Shown here: positions 1 to 8,129 of the stretch, in pieces
Layout: the number at the start of each line of letters is the position of its first letter
Position numbering within the stretch: position 1 is the first letter of the stretch
Source of the DNA: Leptofilum sp041987425
GTDB taxonomy: Bacteria; Chloroflexota; Anaerolineae; Promineifilales; Promineifilaceae
Direction of reading: 5' to 3'
Assembly: GCA_041987425.1 (NCBI GenBank)
Contig: JBHIWP010000011.1
Location: 1 to 44,224 of the forward strand
DNA length: 44,224 nt
Position numbers and translations under genes: made by a program
The notes under the pieces: generated by a model
Seen by the model: only the letters and a program-made list of their open reading frames with translations
The model's database searches: none
What the model was told of the DNA's origin: nothing

Positions 1-75
1 CCTTACGAAACGCCTGAAAGCTTAGCTGCAAGCGAGCGCCAAACCATCTTTTCTCTTCACCCCTTTGCTTTATCG

Positions 76-696
76 ATGAAACTCTGGACCATTCTACCGG
101 TTAAATCACTGCAACATACTAAATCGCGCCTCAGCAACGTTTTGTCGCTGACTGAGCGAGCCAGCCTGACCCAAACTTTGTTGACGCGCACGCTGCACCT
201 GCTGCAAGCCGTGCCGCAGATTGTTGAGACGGCCGTCATCACCCAAGACCCAGTGGTGGCTAAAATGGCCGCCAGCTTTGGCTGCCGCTCTTGGGCAGAA
301 GCGCCAGACAGCGGCCTGAATGGGGCAGTGGCTACCGGCACTCTTTTAGCGGCCCAAAATGGAGCCACGCACTGTCTGGTTTTGCCGTCAGACTTACCCT
401 TTTTAGCAGAAAGCGAGCTGCAAGACATGGTGCATCTGGTGGCTAGCTGCACAAACCCACCTACTCTCTTTTTGTGCAGCGACCAGCAGCAGCAGGGCAC
501 CAACGCTATGATTGTGCCCAGCGGGCTAAACTTTCGCTTTCAATACGGCCGTTACAGCTTCCAGCGTCACCAGCAAGAAGCGATTCGCCTCGGATTAAAC
601 TGCCAAATTATGCAGTTCCCCGGCATTCAGTTTGATTTAGACAGCGAGCAAGATTATATTTTCTACATGAACCATTGTGCGCTTTTTCCCTGCTAG
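76..696 (+). CDS. cofC: 2-phospho-L-lactate / phosphoenolpyruvate guanylyltransferase (CofC/FbiD)
   Basis: Nucleotidyltransferase of coenzyme F420 biosynthesis. It activates 2-phospholactate or phosphoenolpyruvate with GTP so that CofD can transfer the group to the deazaflavin Fo. The 206 residues cover the family's usual length. The N-terminus ILPVKSL followed by KSRLS is the nucleotide-binding start of the CofC/MobA-like fold. PSDLPFL (about residues 114-120) is the metal-binding acidic motif, and GTNAMIVPS followed by a SFQRH segment is the CofC signature. No Shine-Dalgarno sequence precedes ATG76, and the same frame is open without a stop back to base 1. The start is therefore uncertain, and the domain could be the C-terminal part of a longer fused protein. 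No other F420 gene lies in the window. Function confidence is good; the start is not settled. Confidence 0.85.
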   Translation: MKLWTILPVKSLQHTKSRLSNVLSLTERASLTQTLLTRTLHLLQAVPQIVETAVITQDPVVAKMAASFGCRSWAEAPDSGLNGAVATGTLLAAQNGATHCLVLPSDLPFLAESELQDMVHLVASCTNPPTLFLCSDQQQQGTNAMIVPSGLNFRFQYGRYSFQRHQQEAIRLGLNCQIMQFPGIQFDLDSEQDYIFYMNHCALFPC

Positions 697-712
697 CAAA
701 GGATAGACAATC

Positions 713-940
713 ATGAAATGTTCCGTATGTAAAGGCAATATGGTGCAAGAAACCACAACCTATAAAACAGAAATCAACGGTGAAGAAGTTATAATAGAAG
801 ACGTGCCAATTTGGGTTTGCGAGCAGTGCGACTCATCGTATTTGGATGATGATGTCATTGAAGCCATTGAAGACATGCTGAGTAGCCTGCAGGGCGGCCT
901 GGGCGATGAAGAACCGCCGGAGGAAATTGATCTCGATTAA
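713..940 (+). CDS. YgiT-type zinc finger protein
   Basis: Small 75-residue protein with one zinc-ribbon made of two CxxC pairs (C3/C6 and C36/C39) and an acidic C-terminal tail (DEEPPEEIDLD). This matches the N-terminal zinc domain of MqsA/YgiT, which in toxin-antitoxin pairs is joined to a DNA-binding HTH. Here the HTH is absent and no toxin gene of the MqsR or DUF4258 kind lies beside it, so an antitoxin role is not supported. The start has an AAAGGA ribosome-binding sequence about 9 bases upstream. It follows cofC by 16 bases and probably shares its transcript. Confidence 0.75.
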   Translation: MKCSVCKGNMVQETTTYKTEINGEEVIIEDVPIWVCEQCDSSYLDDDVIEAIEDMLSSLQGGLGDEEPPEEIDLD

Positions 941-1003
941 TTTTTGCAACGGCAACCTTCCTGATGCGTAGACGGTTATGGTTTCACAAAAAAGGAGTAA
1001 TTT

Positions 1004-2698
1004 ATGTGGCGCAAAGTGATTCTTACCTTCATTGTTTTGGGCACTATTTTGTTGGCGGTGCCTGGAGCTTTGGCCCAAGAAAAGTCCTATAGCGCCGAAC
1101 GATTTGATGTCGATATTGTGGTACAGGCTGACGGCTCGCTATTGGTCACCGAAACGGTGGTCTTTCGCTTTGTCGGTGAACCCTTTACTTTCGTTTTTAG
1201 AGAACTACCCACTAAACGAACAGACGGCATTGAAATTCTTGAAGCGTCTGTAGACGGCCGTACCTACTCCACAGGCACCGACGCCGGACAGGTTGAAATT
1301 GAAAGTGGCGACGATGTTCTCGTTACCTGGCACCTGGAACCCACGGCCAACGTTTCGCGCAATTTCGTATTGAAATACCAGGTCTTCGGCGTAGTTCAAA
1401 AATCCAATGGCGTGGATTTGCTGCGCTACCAGCCCCTGCCGGATGAATTTGAATACAGCATCGATAGCAGCACCATCACCGTGCGCTACCCAGATGCGGC
1501 CAGCTTACAGGAAGCGCCGCTAGTCACCGCAGGCGAAGCCCAGGTCGAGCGCAGCGGGAATGTTGTGACCATTACCGGCCAAAACCTCAATCCCGACCAG
1601 ACGCTGGTATTTGAGATGGACTTTGCCGAAGGCAGCCTTATCGCTGAACCACCCGCCTGGCAGGCGCGTCAGGCGGAGCAGCGCGCGTGGGCGCCACTTT
1701 GGCTCGGCCTGAGCCTGGCGATTTTAGCAACGGGAACGGCAGGCATCTGGTGGATTTGGCGCGCACACCGGCCGCAAACTGTGAAGGAAACGGCCGTCTT
1801 CTACGAACCGCCAAACGATCTTCCCCCGGCTACTGCTGGCGTGCTCAACAGCAATGCTGCCAAGCCAGGCTGGCCCAACGCCCTGGCAACGCTCTTCGAT
1901 CTCGCTGACAGGGGCATCCTCCAAATTGAGGAGAGTGCAGATAAAAAGTGGTATCAAAACCACGACTTTCGCATTGTGCTGCAAAAGGAACCCGATGCCT
2001 TACGGCCACATGAGCAAGGTCTGTTGGATTTACTTTTTGACACCAAAGAGGGGCGGCAAACGACCGTTAAGCTTTCCAAATTGAATAATGTCGTCACGGG
2101 GAAACAGTGGAAAAAGTTTGCTGAGCCGCTCGAAGCAGAGCTCAAGGCGGCTGGCTACATAGATGAAGAGCGAAAGGCGCGGCGGAAGTCGCTGATTGGC
2201 TACAGTTTCCTTTTCTTTGCGCTGGCGTTTTTAGTCACGATTGCAACGCCAGCTTTTCTGGAAGAAAGATTCGGTGTCTGGCCGCTTGCCGTGGCCGGAA
2301 GCCTTTTTGTTCTCTTCATCATCTGGATTGCCGTAAGCAGCACCATGACTATTCTGACAGATGAAGCCAAGGTCTTGGCCGACAGCTGGCAAAGATTCTA
2401 CGAATACATGAAGAACGTAACGCGCAAAAAGGCGACGGTAAACAGCACCGATATGTTCAATCGGTTCTTACCTTATGCTGCCAGCTACGGTCTGCTGCCC
2501 CAGTGGGCCAAATTCTTTCAAAAAGAAGGCTGGACAGAGCTGCCACCTTATTTCCATGCCCTCAGCCACTCCAGCACCGAAGGGATGGCGGCGTTTGTAG
2601 CCATGACCAGCGCAACTTCTTCTTCTGGCGGCAGCGCGGCCGGAGCCGGAGGTGCCGGAGCGGGCGCAGCCGGTGGCGGGGCCAGCGGCGCAGGCTAA
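1004..2698 (+). CDS. DUF2207 family membrane protein
   Basis: Membrane-anchored protein of 564 residues with unknown biochemical role. The order is a signal peptide (about 1-24, ending ALAQ), an extracellular beta-rich DUF2207 domain (about 28-210, with the family's early pattern SYSAERFDVDIVVQADGSL), one membrane segment (about 230-250), a cytoplasmic alpha/beta stretch, two further membrane segments (about 397-447) and a C-terminal tail made almost only of Gly, Ala and Ser. Gly-rich tails after the last conserved helix are typical of DUF2207 proteins. An AAGGAG sequence sits 7 bases before the ATG. The stop codon is followed directly by an ACGGCCGT palindrome. Family assignment is confident; function is unknown. 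Confidence 0.8.
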   Translation: MWRKVILTFIVLGTILLAVPGALAQEKSYSAERFDVDIVVQADGSLLVTETVVFRFVGEPFTFVFRELPTKRTDGIEILEASVDGRTYSTGTDAGQVEIESGDDVLVTWHLEPTANVSRNFVLKYQVFGVVQKSNGVDLLRYQPLPDEFEYSIDSSTITVRYPDAASLQEAPLVTAGEAQVERSGNVVTITGQNLNPDQTLVFEMDFAEGSLIAEPPAWQARQAEQRAWAPLWLGLSLAILATGTAGIWWIWRAHRPQTVKETAVFYEPPNDLPPATAGVLNSNAAKPGWPNALATLFDLADRGILQIEESADKKWYQNHDFRIVLQKEPDALRPHEQGLLDLLFDTKEGRQTTVKLSKLNNVVTGKQWKKFAEPLEAELKAAGYIDEERKARRKSLIGYSFLFFALAFLVTIATPAFLEERFGVWPLAVAGSLFVLFIIWIAVSSTMTILTDEAKVLADSWQRFYEYMKNVTRKKATVNSTDMFNRFLPYAASYGLLPQWAKFFQKEGWTELPPYFHALSHSSTEGMAAFVAMTSATSSSGGSAAGAGGAGAGAAGGGASGAG

Positions 2699-2803
2699 CG
2701 GCCGTCAGAACCTATCCTATCTATGAATAGGTGTAGCTAAAGGCGCCTCTATTCTTTCCATATCTTCATTCTGCTTTTAAGTTGTTTTGGTACACTGAAT
2801 GAT

Positions 2804-2824
2804 TGTGGGGAACTTTTCCCCACA
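2804..2824. other. Perfect 9-bp inverted repeat in intergenic DNA
   Basis: TGTGGGGAA and its exact complement are separated by 3 bases. There is no T-run, so it is a poor intrinsic terminator. It lies in the 192-base gap between the DUF2207 gene and the secreted protein gene. That gap also holds a weaker ACCTAT/ATAGGT inverted repeat near 2711-2733. Nothing else is recognised there. Confidence 0.5.
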
Positions 2825-2890
2825 AATTTCGTTCATGACCTATGGCATCGTTGACCTTGCATCTATTCATCACGTATCGGAAAGGCCTTT

Positions 2891-3892
2891 ATGCATCGAT
2901 TAATTAGCACTCGCTTACCCCTTCTTTTATTGACAATTTTTCTACTACTTGGCTCCAGTACGGCCGTTTTTGCCCAAACTGATGCCGACTCCCTGCCAGA
3001 CGATAACCTCGTCCAAAATCCCTGGTTCCGCAACGGCAACCAGCCCAGTCTGGATGGCTGGCTCGACACCGCTGGCAACAACGCGATCTGGTCGCTGAGC
3101 CAGAAACGTTCTAATCCCACGCCGGACCAGGTGGTGGGCACTTCCGCTCGTCTGGCATTCGGTTCCGGTCAGGGCGGCGGCGTTGGTCAGGATGGCGTTG
3201 ATGCCTATCTGTATCAGGTTGTTGCCGCCGATCCCTCTTTAACACACTTAAAATTTAAGATTCACTGGGTGACGCAGTGGATTGATAAAGCGACGGTCAC
3301 AATTTACGGCGGTGGCTCGGCAGATGGGCCGTGGACGGCCGTTTGGGTACCGCTTGATATAGACCAATCGACCTCGTCCGGGGGTGCTTGGACCCAAACC
3401 GAGCTGTTGGATACAACAATTGCTGAAGGCTTTCCCTTTTATAAAGTGGAGCTGTTTGGCCGCTACCCCGCCGGTCGGCAGCAAGGTGTCAAGTACACCG
3501 GCGTTTACTTTGCTGTGGATAATAATGCTGGCGAGATTGCTACGCCGCTGCCAGAGATTGCTACTCCAACGGCCGAACCGATCAGCCCAGAACCCACGCT
3601 GGTTCCGGCCCAGGAAACGATCATTCCGCCCACCCACACCCCAACCCCTGAACTGGCCTTGGAGAGTGCGGCCGTCTCTGCTGCCAGCACGCCCGACGCA
3701 GAGCAGACGCGACCGTCTGCCAGACCGGCCCAGCCCACGCGAACGCCGCGAACCGAGACCCAGGAAACGGCCGTGGAGCCCAACGCGCCAGCAAATGACA
3801 CCATCAGTGGGGTTTACCTGATAATTATTGCAGTACTTCTGCTGATTGTGATTGCACTGGGAGTTGGCTGGGCGCGTGCGGCCCGCCGCTAA
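2891..3892 (+). CDS. Secreted single-pass surface protein with Thr/Pro-rich stalk
   Basis: A 333-residue protein with no recognised enzymatic domain. It has a signal peptide (residues 1-29, hydrophobic LPLLLLTIFLLLGSS), then a beta-rich region of about 190 residues rich in Trp, Gly and Asp (NPWFRNGNQPSLDGW near the start). That region resembles the jelly-roll carbohydrate-binding or discoidin-like domains seen in surface proteins, but this is inference from composition. A Pro/Thr/Glu stalk (about 215-305) and a C-terminal membrane helix (about 308-327) followed by RAARR complete a type I anchor. It probably displays a binding domain at the cell surface. It ends at a strong hairpin shared with the convergent SPFH gene. 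Confidence 0.7.
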   Translation: MHRLISTRLPLLLLTIFLLLGSSTAVFAQTDADSLPDDNLVQNPWFRNGNQPSLDGWLDTAGNNAIWSLSQKRSNPTPDQVVGTSARLAFGSGQGGGVGQDGVDAYLYQVVAADPSLTHLKFKIHWVTQWIDKATVTIYGGGSADGPWTAVWVPLDIDQSTSSGGAWTQTELLDTTIAEGFPFYKVELFGRYPAGRQQGVKYTGVYFAVDNNAGEIATPLPEIATPTAEPISPEPTLVPAQETIIPPTHTPTPELALESAAVSAASTPDAEQTRPSARPAQPTRTPRTETQETAVEPNAPANDTISGVYLIIIAVLLLIVIALGVGWARAARR

Positions 3893-3909
3893 ACGCAATT
3901 GACAAAAAT

Positions 3910-3956
3910 CTCCCGGAGGTTCTGGCAGAGTGAGCATTGTCAGAACGCTCCGGGAG
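3910..3956. terminator. Bidirectional intrinsic terminator between convergent genes
   Basis: Inverted repeat of about 15 bp with one bulge (CTCCCGGAG plus GTTCTG against CAGAAC plus CTCCGGGAG). On the + side it is followed by a T-run near 3966-3972. On the - side a shorter T-run comes from the AAAAA at 3904-3908. It lies between the convergent stops at 3892 and 3971. Confidence 0.8.
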
Positions 3957-3970
3957 GTTTCAACATTTTT

Positions 3971-5290
3971 TTACACGCCGCTGTTTTCACCCGAATTACC
4001 GGTCATTGACTTACGCTTGTTGCCGAGCCCGGGCAATATGCCGCCGTTTTCTGTCTGATTGGTCGCCTGTCGCATTGTCTCTGGCAACAGCTGAGCCAGC
4101 AATAGGGTCGCCAGCGCGGAGTTTTGCTCCCCGCCGCTCTGATTCACAATGACTGGGCGAGGTGCATTGCGCAGCAGCTCTTCTGCCACGTCTAGCCGCT
4201 TTACAGCCAGCTCGTATTGCAGCACCGCCTGGTTATCCTTGTAGGATTGGCCCAATCGGTGCAGCGCCCGCGCTTCATTCTCGGCCGATTTTAGCTCAGC
4301 GCGACCTTCTGCTTCAATCTCCAACCGAATTTTTTCCGCTTCGGCTTCGCGCTGCTGCAGCATTTGGGCCACGCTTTCCCGGGCTTTGTTAATCGCTTCC
4401 TGCACGGCAATGCGCTTTTCATCGCGCTCCTTCTTCGCACGTTCAATTTCCAGAAGCAGGGCATCTTGACGCCGCTTGCGCACCAGTTCCCACTCTTTTT
4501 CATACGCAACCAGCTCTTTAGCCACGCGCTCGCGGGTAGACAAATTCTGCTGGTACTGGTTCGGCAACTGCACGTCGGGAATATTAGCCCCGGTAATCTT
4601 AACGCCATAGCGGCTCATCTGCCGGTTGAGCTGCTCGCGCATGTCGTCTACGTTGCTGCCGCGCAGATCGTAAGCATTGGCCGTTTCTACCCGGCGGCTG
4701 CGGTTGCGAATGGCATCCTGCACGGCGCTGCTAAGCACCATATCGTAGTTGCTGGCTCCAATATGGCGGACAAACAGCACCGGATCGATGATGCGAAACT
4801 TGAGAAAGAATTCAATCGACTTGAGCGGCACGTTCTCACGGGTTGGGCAGGCCAAAACCGGGGCTGTGTACGGAATCTCCGTCGACGTATCGACAATAAA
4901 CTCTACTTTTTCCCAGGGCCACCAGAGCAGGCGCCGACCCGGCTTGAGCGTCTCTTCGATTTTGCCCCAGCGAGATAGCACGCCGGTCGTCCCCTGCTCA
5001 ATCTCCACAATGGCGCTGCGCCACCAGGTGAAGGCGCCGATAAGCGTAAAGAAGGAGACGCTTAGCACCGCCAGCCCAATGCCCGCACTGTTAAAGCCAA
5101 ACAGCAGCAGGTTGGTAGCCAGTGAATAAAAGGCCAGGGCAAACCAGATTAACCAGCCCATTCGCCGCCGATCTTTCGGAATGACCACCGGCACCAGTGA
5201 GCCAGCATCTCCAGAACGGAGCAAGCGCTGGATGTTTTCCCAGGTTCCAACAACTTCTTTAATGCGTGAAAAACTACCCGTAATGGCCAT
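3971..5290 (-). CDS. SPFH/band-7 domain membrane protein (second of a pair)
   Basis: Stomatin/flotillin-like scaffold protein of 439 residues, expected at the cytoplasmic membrane. Two closely spaced hydrophobic segments (about 45-85) precede an SPFH domain (about 92-265; the entry motif is IEQGTTGVLSRWGKIEETLKPG). A long charged helix (about 270-370, rich in K/E/R/Q, AQMLQQREAEAEKIRLE) should form the flotillin-type coiled coil. The C-terminal tail is low in charge. The start codon overlaps the stop of the upstream SPFH gene by one base (TAATG), so translation is probably coupled and the two products may co-assemble. Family members organise membrane microdomains and protease access; the specific role here is unknown. 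Confidence 0.8.
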   Translation of the reverse strand: MAITGSFSRIKEVVGTWENIQRLLRSGDAGSLVPVVIPKDRRRMGWLIWFALAFYSLATNLLLFGFNSAGIGLAVLSVSFFTLIGAFTWWRSAIVEIEQGTTGVLSRWGKIEETLKPGRRLLWWPWEKVEFIVDTSTEIPYTAPVLACPTRENVPLKSIEFFLKFRIIDPVLFVRHIGASNYDMVLSSAVQDAIRNRSRRVETANAYDLRGSNVDDMREQLNRQMSRYGVKITGANIPDVQLPNQYQQNLSTRERVAKELVAYEKEWELVRKRRQDALLLEIERAKKERDEKRIAVQEAINKARESVAQMLQQREAEAEKIRLEIEAEGRAELKSAENEARALHRLGQSYKDNQAVLQYELAVKRLDVAEELLRNAPRPVIVNQSGGEQNSALATLLLAQLLPETMRQATNQTENGGILPGLGNKRKSMTGNSGENSGV

Positions 5291-6888
5291 TAGCTTTCTC
5301 CTTGGGCTGCATCTTCTGCATCGGCCACGGCGGCAGGTGGTAAAACGGCTTCTGCCACTTTGGCTACAGTGGGATCAATGTCGGTCATTGACAACATTTC
5401 TTCGTCCTGTTCAACGATGTCGTTTAACTTGGTGGTGCGCTCCTTAATACGGGCCATGATTTCTTTAGCACGGGACCGTATGGCGCGAATATCCTCTGCC
5501 GTGTAGAGCGGCTTGTCTTCAATGCCCATCATCTGGCGAGCCACTTCCATAAAGTCGATACTGTTTTGTTCGGCGTTACCGAGGTTGACAATTTGCGGCA
5601 GCTTGTCGGCAACGGCCGTAATCTTGTCCAACACCTCGCGCTTATAGCGATACTCCAAAATTTCTGGATAGTAGGCGCTGTTCACCGTGCGGATGTCTAG
5701 CGCCTGCGCCTCGAGCAAAGCGGCGTTGGCCTGGGCCTCGCTGCGGGCCTCCACCAGCAGCTGGCGAGCATAGGCGTTGGCCTGGTTAATGGCCTTCTCA
5801 TGAGCCGTGTTGATTTGCGCCTGTGAGGTAGCAATATCGGCCCGAATTTCAGACAGGGTCTGGCGCAGGGATGCCAGTTCCTTGTTCAAGTCGCCCTCAT
5901 CCTGGCTTTTACGCAGTTCCAGCTCATATTGATAGGTGTAGGCTTCCTTCGCGACTTTCACCACTTCGGCAGCAGCCAGATCCATACGATATTCCTGGCT
6001 CGACGGCTCGGCATGGGTAATGTTGGCATTCACAAAGCGCACTGCAGGTAAAAACTGCCGATTGAGCGTTTCCAGCATTCCCTGCGTGGTCTCACCAATC
6101 AAATCGTAGATTTCTTCCGCTTTTTGCTCGTAAATGAGGGCCCGCGTCACTTCACTGATGGCGTTGTGCAGCTTCTCAGAAAAGCCGTTGACGCCACCTA
6201 GCGTAAAGATGAACTCTACCGGGTTCTCAATGCGAAACTGGAGGAACAGATCGACCGAGGCATTAACACGGCCGGAGGTAGGTGCCTCGCGAATTGGGGC
6301 ATTGTAGGGGTATTCCTTGGTGGTATTGACGATGTAGCTTACCTTACGCCGTGGATGGAAGCCGAGGAACTTGCGTCCAGGGCCAACCGTCTCTTCCAGC
6401 TTACCAAACTTGGTAATCAGGGCGTGGCTGCCGTCTGGCACCATTACCATGCGGGCGCGGGCCACATTTATCACCGCAAAGAACAGCACCAACAAAAAGT
6501 AGTGGGGGCCAAAGAATGCGGTGGCAAATCCGGAGCCGAACAACGCATCAAACGCCCCGCTAAACAGCTGGCCTACCAGACCAAAGAAGAAGAAGGCGGC
6601 AGGAAAGCTCAGGGCAAAAAAGTAGGAGCCAGCGCGTTTTGGAACCACAACAGGGGAAATAATATTGGTAACTTCCTCGCGCACATCCGCCTCTGACTTG
6701 CTAAAGCTGCGGTTAAGCACCTCCGCTGCGTCCTCAAGCGATGTCGCCATCTGCGATATTTTGGTGACCGCAGATTCCCCACCCTGGCGGGCAGAGATAA
6801 AGTCCCTGGCATCAATCTGAAATTGTTCAAACGCTTCGGATTGAACAAATTCGGTAACGCCACGAACAATGTTTTGCACATTGGCCAT
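5290..6888 (-). CDS. SPFH/band-7 domain membrane protein (first of a pair)
   Basis: SPFH protein of 532 residues from the chosen start MANVQN. That start has GGAGAAC a few bases upstream, whereas the open frame runs 13 codons further without a better site. The N-terminal 90 residues are soluble and precede two hydrophobic segments (about 100-155). The SPFH domain follows (entry motif about VPDGSHALITKFGKLEETVGPG), then a long helical region rich in Ala/Glu/Gln (about 345-450). The C-terminal acidic/Ala tail ends in DAEDAAQGES. It differs from its neighbour in sequence but shares the domain order, which suggests an old duplication into a hetero-oligomeric pair. It is the first gene of the pair, with a plausible promoter upstream. 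Confidence 0.8.
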   Translation of the reverse strand: MANVQNIVRGVTEFVQSEAFEQFQIDARDFISARQGGESAVTKISQMATSLEDAAEVLNRSFSKSEADVREEVTNIISPVVVPKRAGSYFFALSFPAAFFFFGLVGQLFSGAFDALFGSGFATAFFGPHYFLLVLFFAVINVARARMVMVPDGSHALITKFGKLEETVGPGRKFLGFHPRRKVSYIVNTTKEYPYNAPIREAPTSGRVNASVDLFLQFRIENPVEFIFTLGGVNGFSEKLHNAISEVTRALIYEQKAEEIYDLIGETTQGMLETLNRQFLPAVRFVNANITHAEPSSQEYRMDLAAAEVVKVAKEAYTYQYELELRKSQDEGDLNKELASLRQTLSEIRADIATSQAQINTAHEKAINQANAYARQLLVEARSEAQANAALLEAQALDIRTVNSAYYPEILEYRYKREVLDKITAVADKLPQIVNLGNAEQNSIDFMEVARQMMGIEDKPLYTAEDIRAIRSRAKEIMARIKERTTKLNDIVEQDEEMLSMTDIDPTVAKVAEAVLPPAAVADAEDAAQGES

Positions 6889-6986
6889 CGTTGTTCTCCT
6901 TTCTCCGACAAGGCTGCGTCGGAACAAGACAAAATTGACTACAAAGAGCGATAAAACGAATTTTTAGCGCTCTCTGGCTTCAATCT

Positions 6987-7016
6987 ACTTTAGTGGAGAA
7001 CAGTTTGTTTGGTCAA
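6987..7016 (-). promoter_or_regulatory. Candidate sigma70-type promoter for the SPFH pair
   Basis: On the minus strand TTGACC (7016-7011) and TAAAGT (6992-6987) are separated by 18 bases, about 100 bases before the SPFH start. The rest of the 237-base gap (6889-7125) shows a short CCGAC/GTCGG hairpin at 6906-6923 and no gene. Confidence 0.4.
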
Positions 7017-7125
7017 TGCCCTTTTAGCTAAAACAGCCGGTTTTGGGACACTCTTTATACGCTTTCGTTTCACAAAAGTTGCGGCTACAAAAAGAGAAAT
7101 GAAAGAGATACCAGCGAAGTTACGT

Positions 7126-8127
7126 TTAACGGCCGTATAAATCCAGCAGCGCCAACACTCCCGCCAAATTTTCTTCAAAATCGGTCTGGCTGCGGGTTTT
7201 TAGCTCCACTGTAAATGAGGGTATATTTTGTGTCGCCAGCCAATCGCTGGCATCACCCGTCACCGGGTATGCGGTAAACTCTTCGTAAACGCGGTAGCCA
7301 GAGGCACGGCCGTATAGTTCGGCCACATCCTTGGACGGCTGGAATACGCCCTCACAGCTCCCAATGTAGATACCATCTGCCTTGCTGTGCCAAAACAGCA
7401 CGACGGCAGGATTGTGACGCATAAAAAAGGTGCGCAAAGCGGCCGTTTCTGGTTCAGAAAACGGCGTAGAACCGCCGCTAACCACGGTCTCTCCCCAAAA
7501 CCCTTCCGGCTGCCAGTCACAGGCCCAGTTGCGATTCAGGTCTACTCCGTTGGCATTAAATCGCCCAGGCTCAATATCGCCCGAGACATCACTGGCTGAA
7601 ATACGGCCGTCTACACCCGTTACCGTAAACTGACCGTCTGGATTTGCAGAAGGAATGATGTAAAGGGTCACATTGCTCGGCACGCGATCAGGGCTTTCCA
7701 GGAAATAATCAATCAGCTCGTACGCCAGCACAATGGTGTTCCATTCGTAACCCCCATGAATGCCACCCACCAGCACCACAACCTGGCTACCAAAGCCAAA
7801 ACGATAGCTCTCGATGGCCCGCCCGCCTGCAGAAACGCCAATCGTTTGCGCCACGCCGTAAGCAGCAAACGTGGCCGTGGGCGCGTCCGATGCTGCCAGC
7901 GACGAGCCGGGCGTGGCGGTGGCAGCAGGGTCAGAAGTGGGAACGGCCGTTTGCGTGGCAGGCAGGATAACCGTCGGCAAAAACTCTCTGGCCGCCGTGG
8001 CTGGCACAGTAGCGGCCTCAGACGCAGACGACGGAACATTTGAACCACTTTCTGGCACCGTTAGCGCGCAACCAAGCAATAAGAAACTTAAAAATAATAG
8101 CCATTCTATTGTCTTTCTATACTGCAC
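7126..8127 (-). CDS. M14-family zinc carboxypeptidase lipoprotein
   Basis: Predicted exported peptidase of 333 residues. A lipobox LLGC puts the lipidated Cys at 20, followed by a Ser/Thr/Pro/Ala linker (about 25-90). The M14 domain (about 95-333) keeps the expected catalytic set: H124 and E128 in GGIHGGYEWN (the His-Glu spacing is one longer than the textbook HxxE), the substrate-binding DLNRNW (196-201), the third zinc ligand H247 in LFWHSKA, and a candidate catalytic Glu E308 in FTVELKT. C203 and C258 may form a disulphide. Its start is GTG, placed 2 bases after the kinase stop, with AGGTGA inside the kinase's last codons, so the two are translationally coupled. Substrate is unknown; peptidoglycan peptides or extracellular peptides are both possible. 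Confidence 0.8.
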   Translation of the reverse strand: MQYRKTIEWLLFLSFLLLGCALTVPESGSNVPSSASEAATVPATAAREFLPTVILPATQTAVPTSDPAATATPGSSLAASDAPTATFAAYGVAQTIGVSAGGRAIESYRFGFGSQVVVLVGGIHGGYEWNTIVLAYELIDYFLESPDRVPSNVTLYIIPSANPDGQFTVTGVDGRISASDVSGDIEPGRFNANGVDLNRNWACDWQPEGFWGETVVSGGSTPFSEPETAALRTFFMRHNPAVVLFWHSKADGIYIGSCEGVFQPSKDVAELYGRASGYRVYEEFTAYPVTGDASDWLATQNIPSFTVELKTRSQTDFEENLAGVLALLDLYGR

Positions 8128-8129
8128 CG

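Noticed and set aside
713..940. YgiT-type protein as the antitoxin of a toxin-antitoxin pair
   Set aside because: It has only the zinc domain, with no HTH, and neither neighbour is a plausible toxin.
4364..4978. A 204-residue + strand open frame opposite the SPFH gene
   Set aside because: It shadows the coiled-coil part of a clearly recognised SPFH protein on the other strand.
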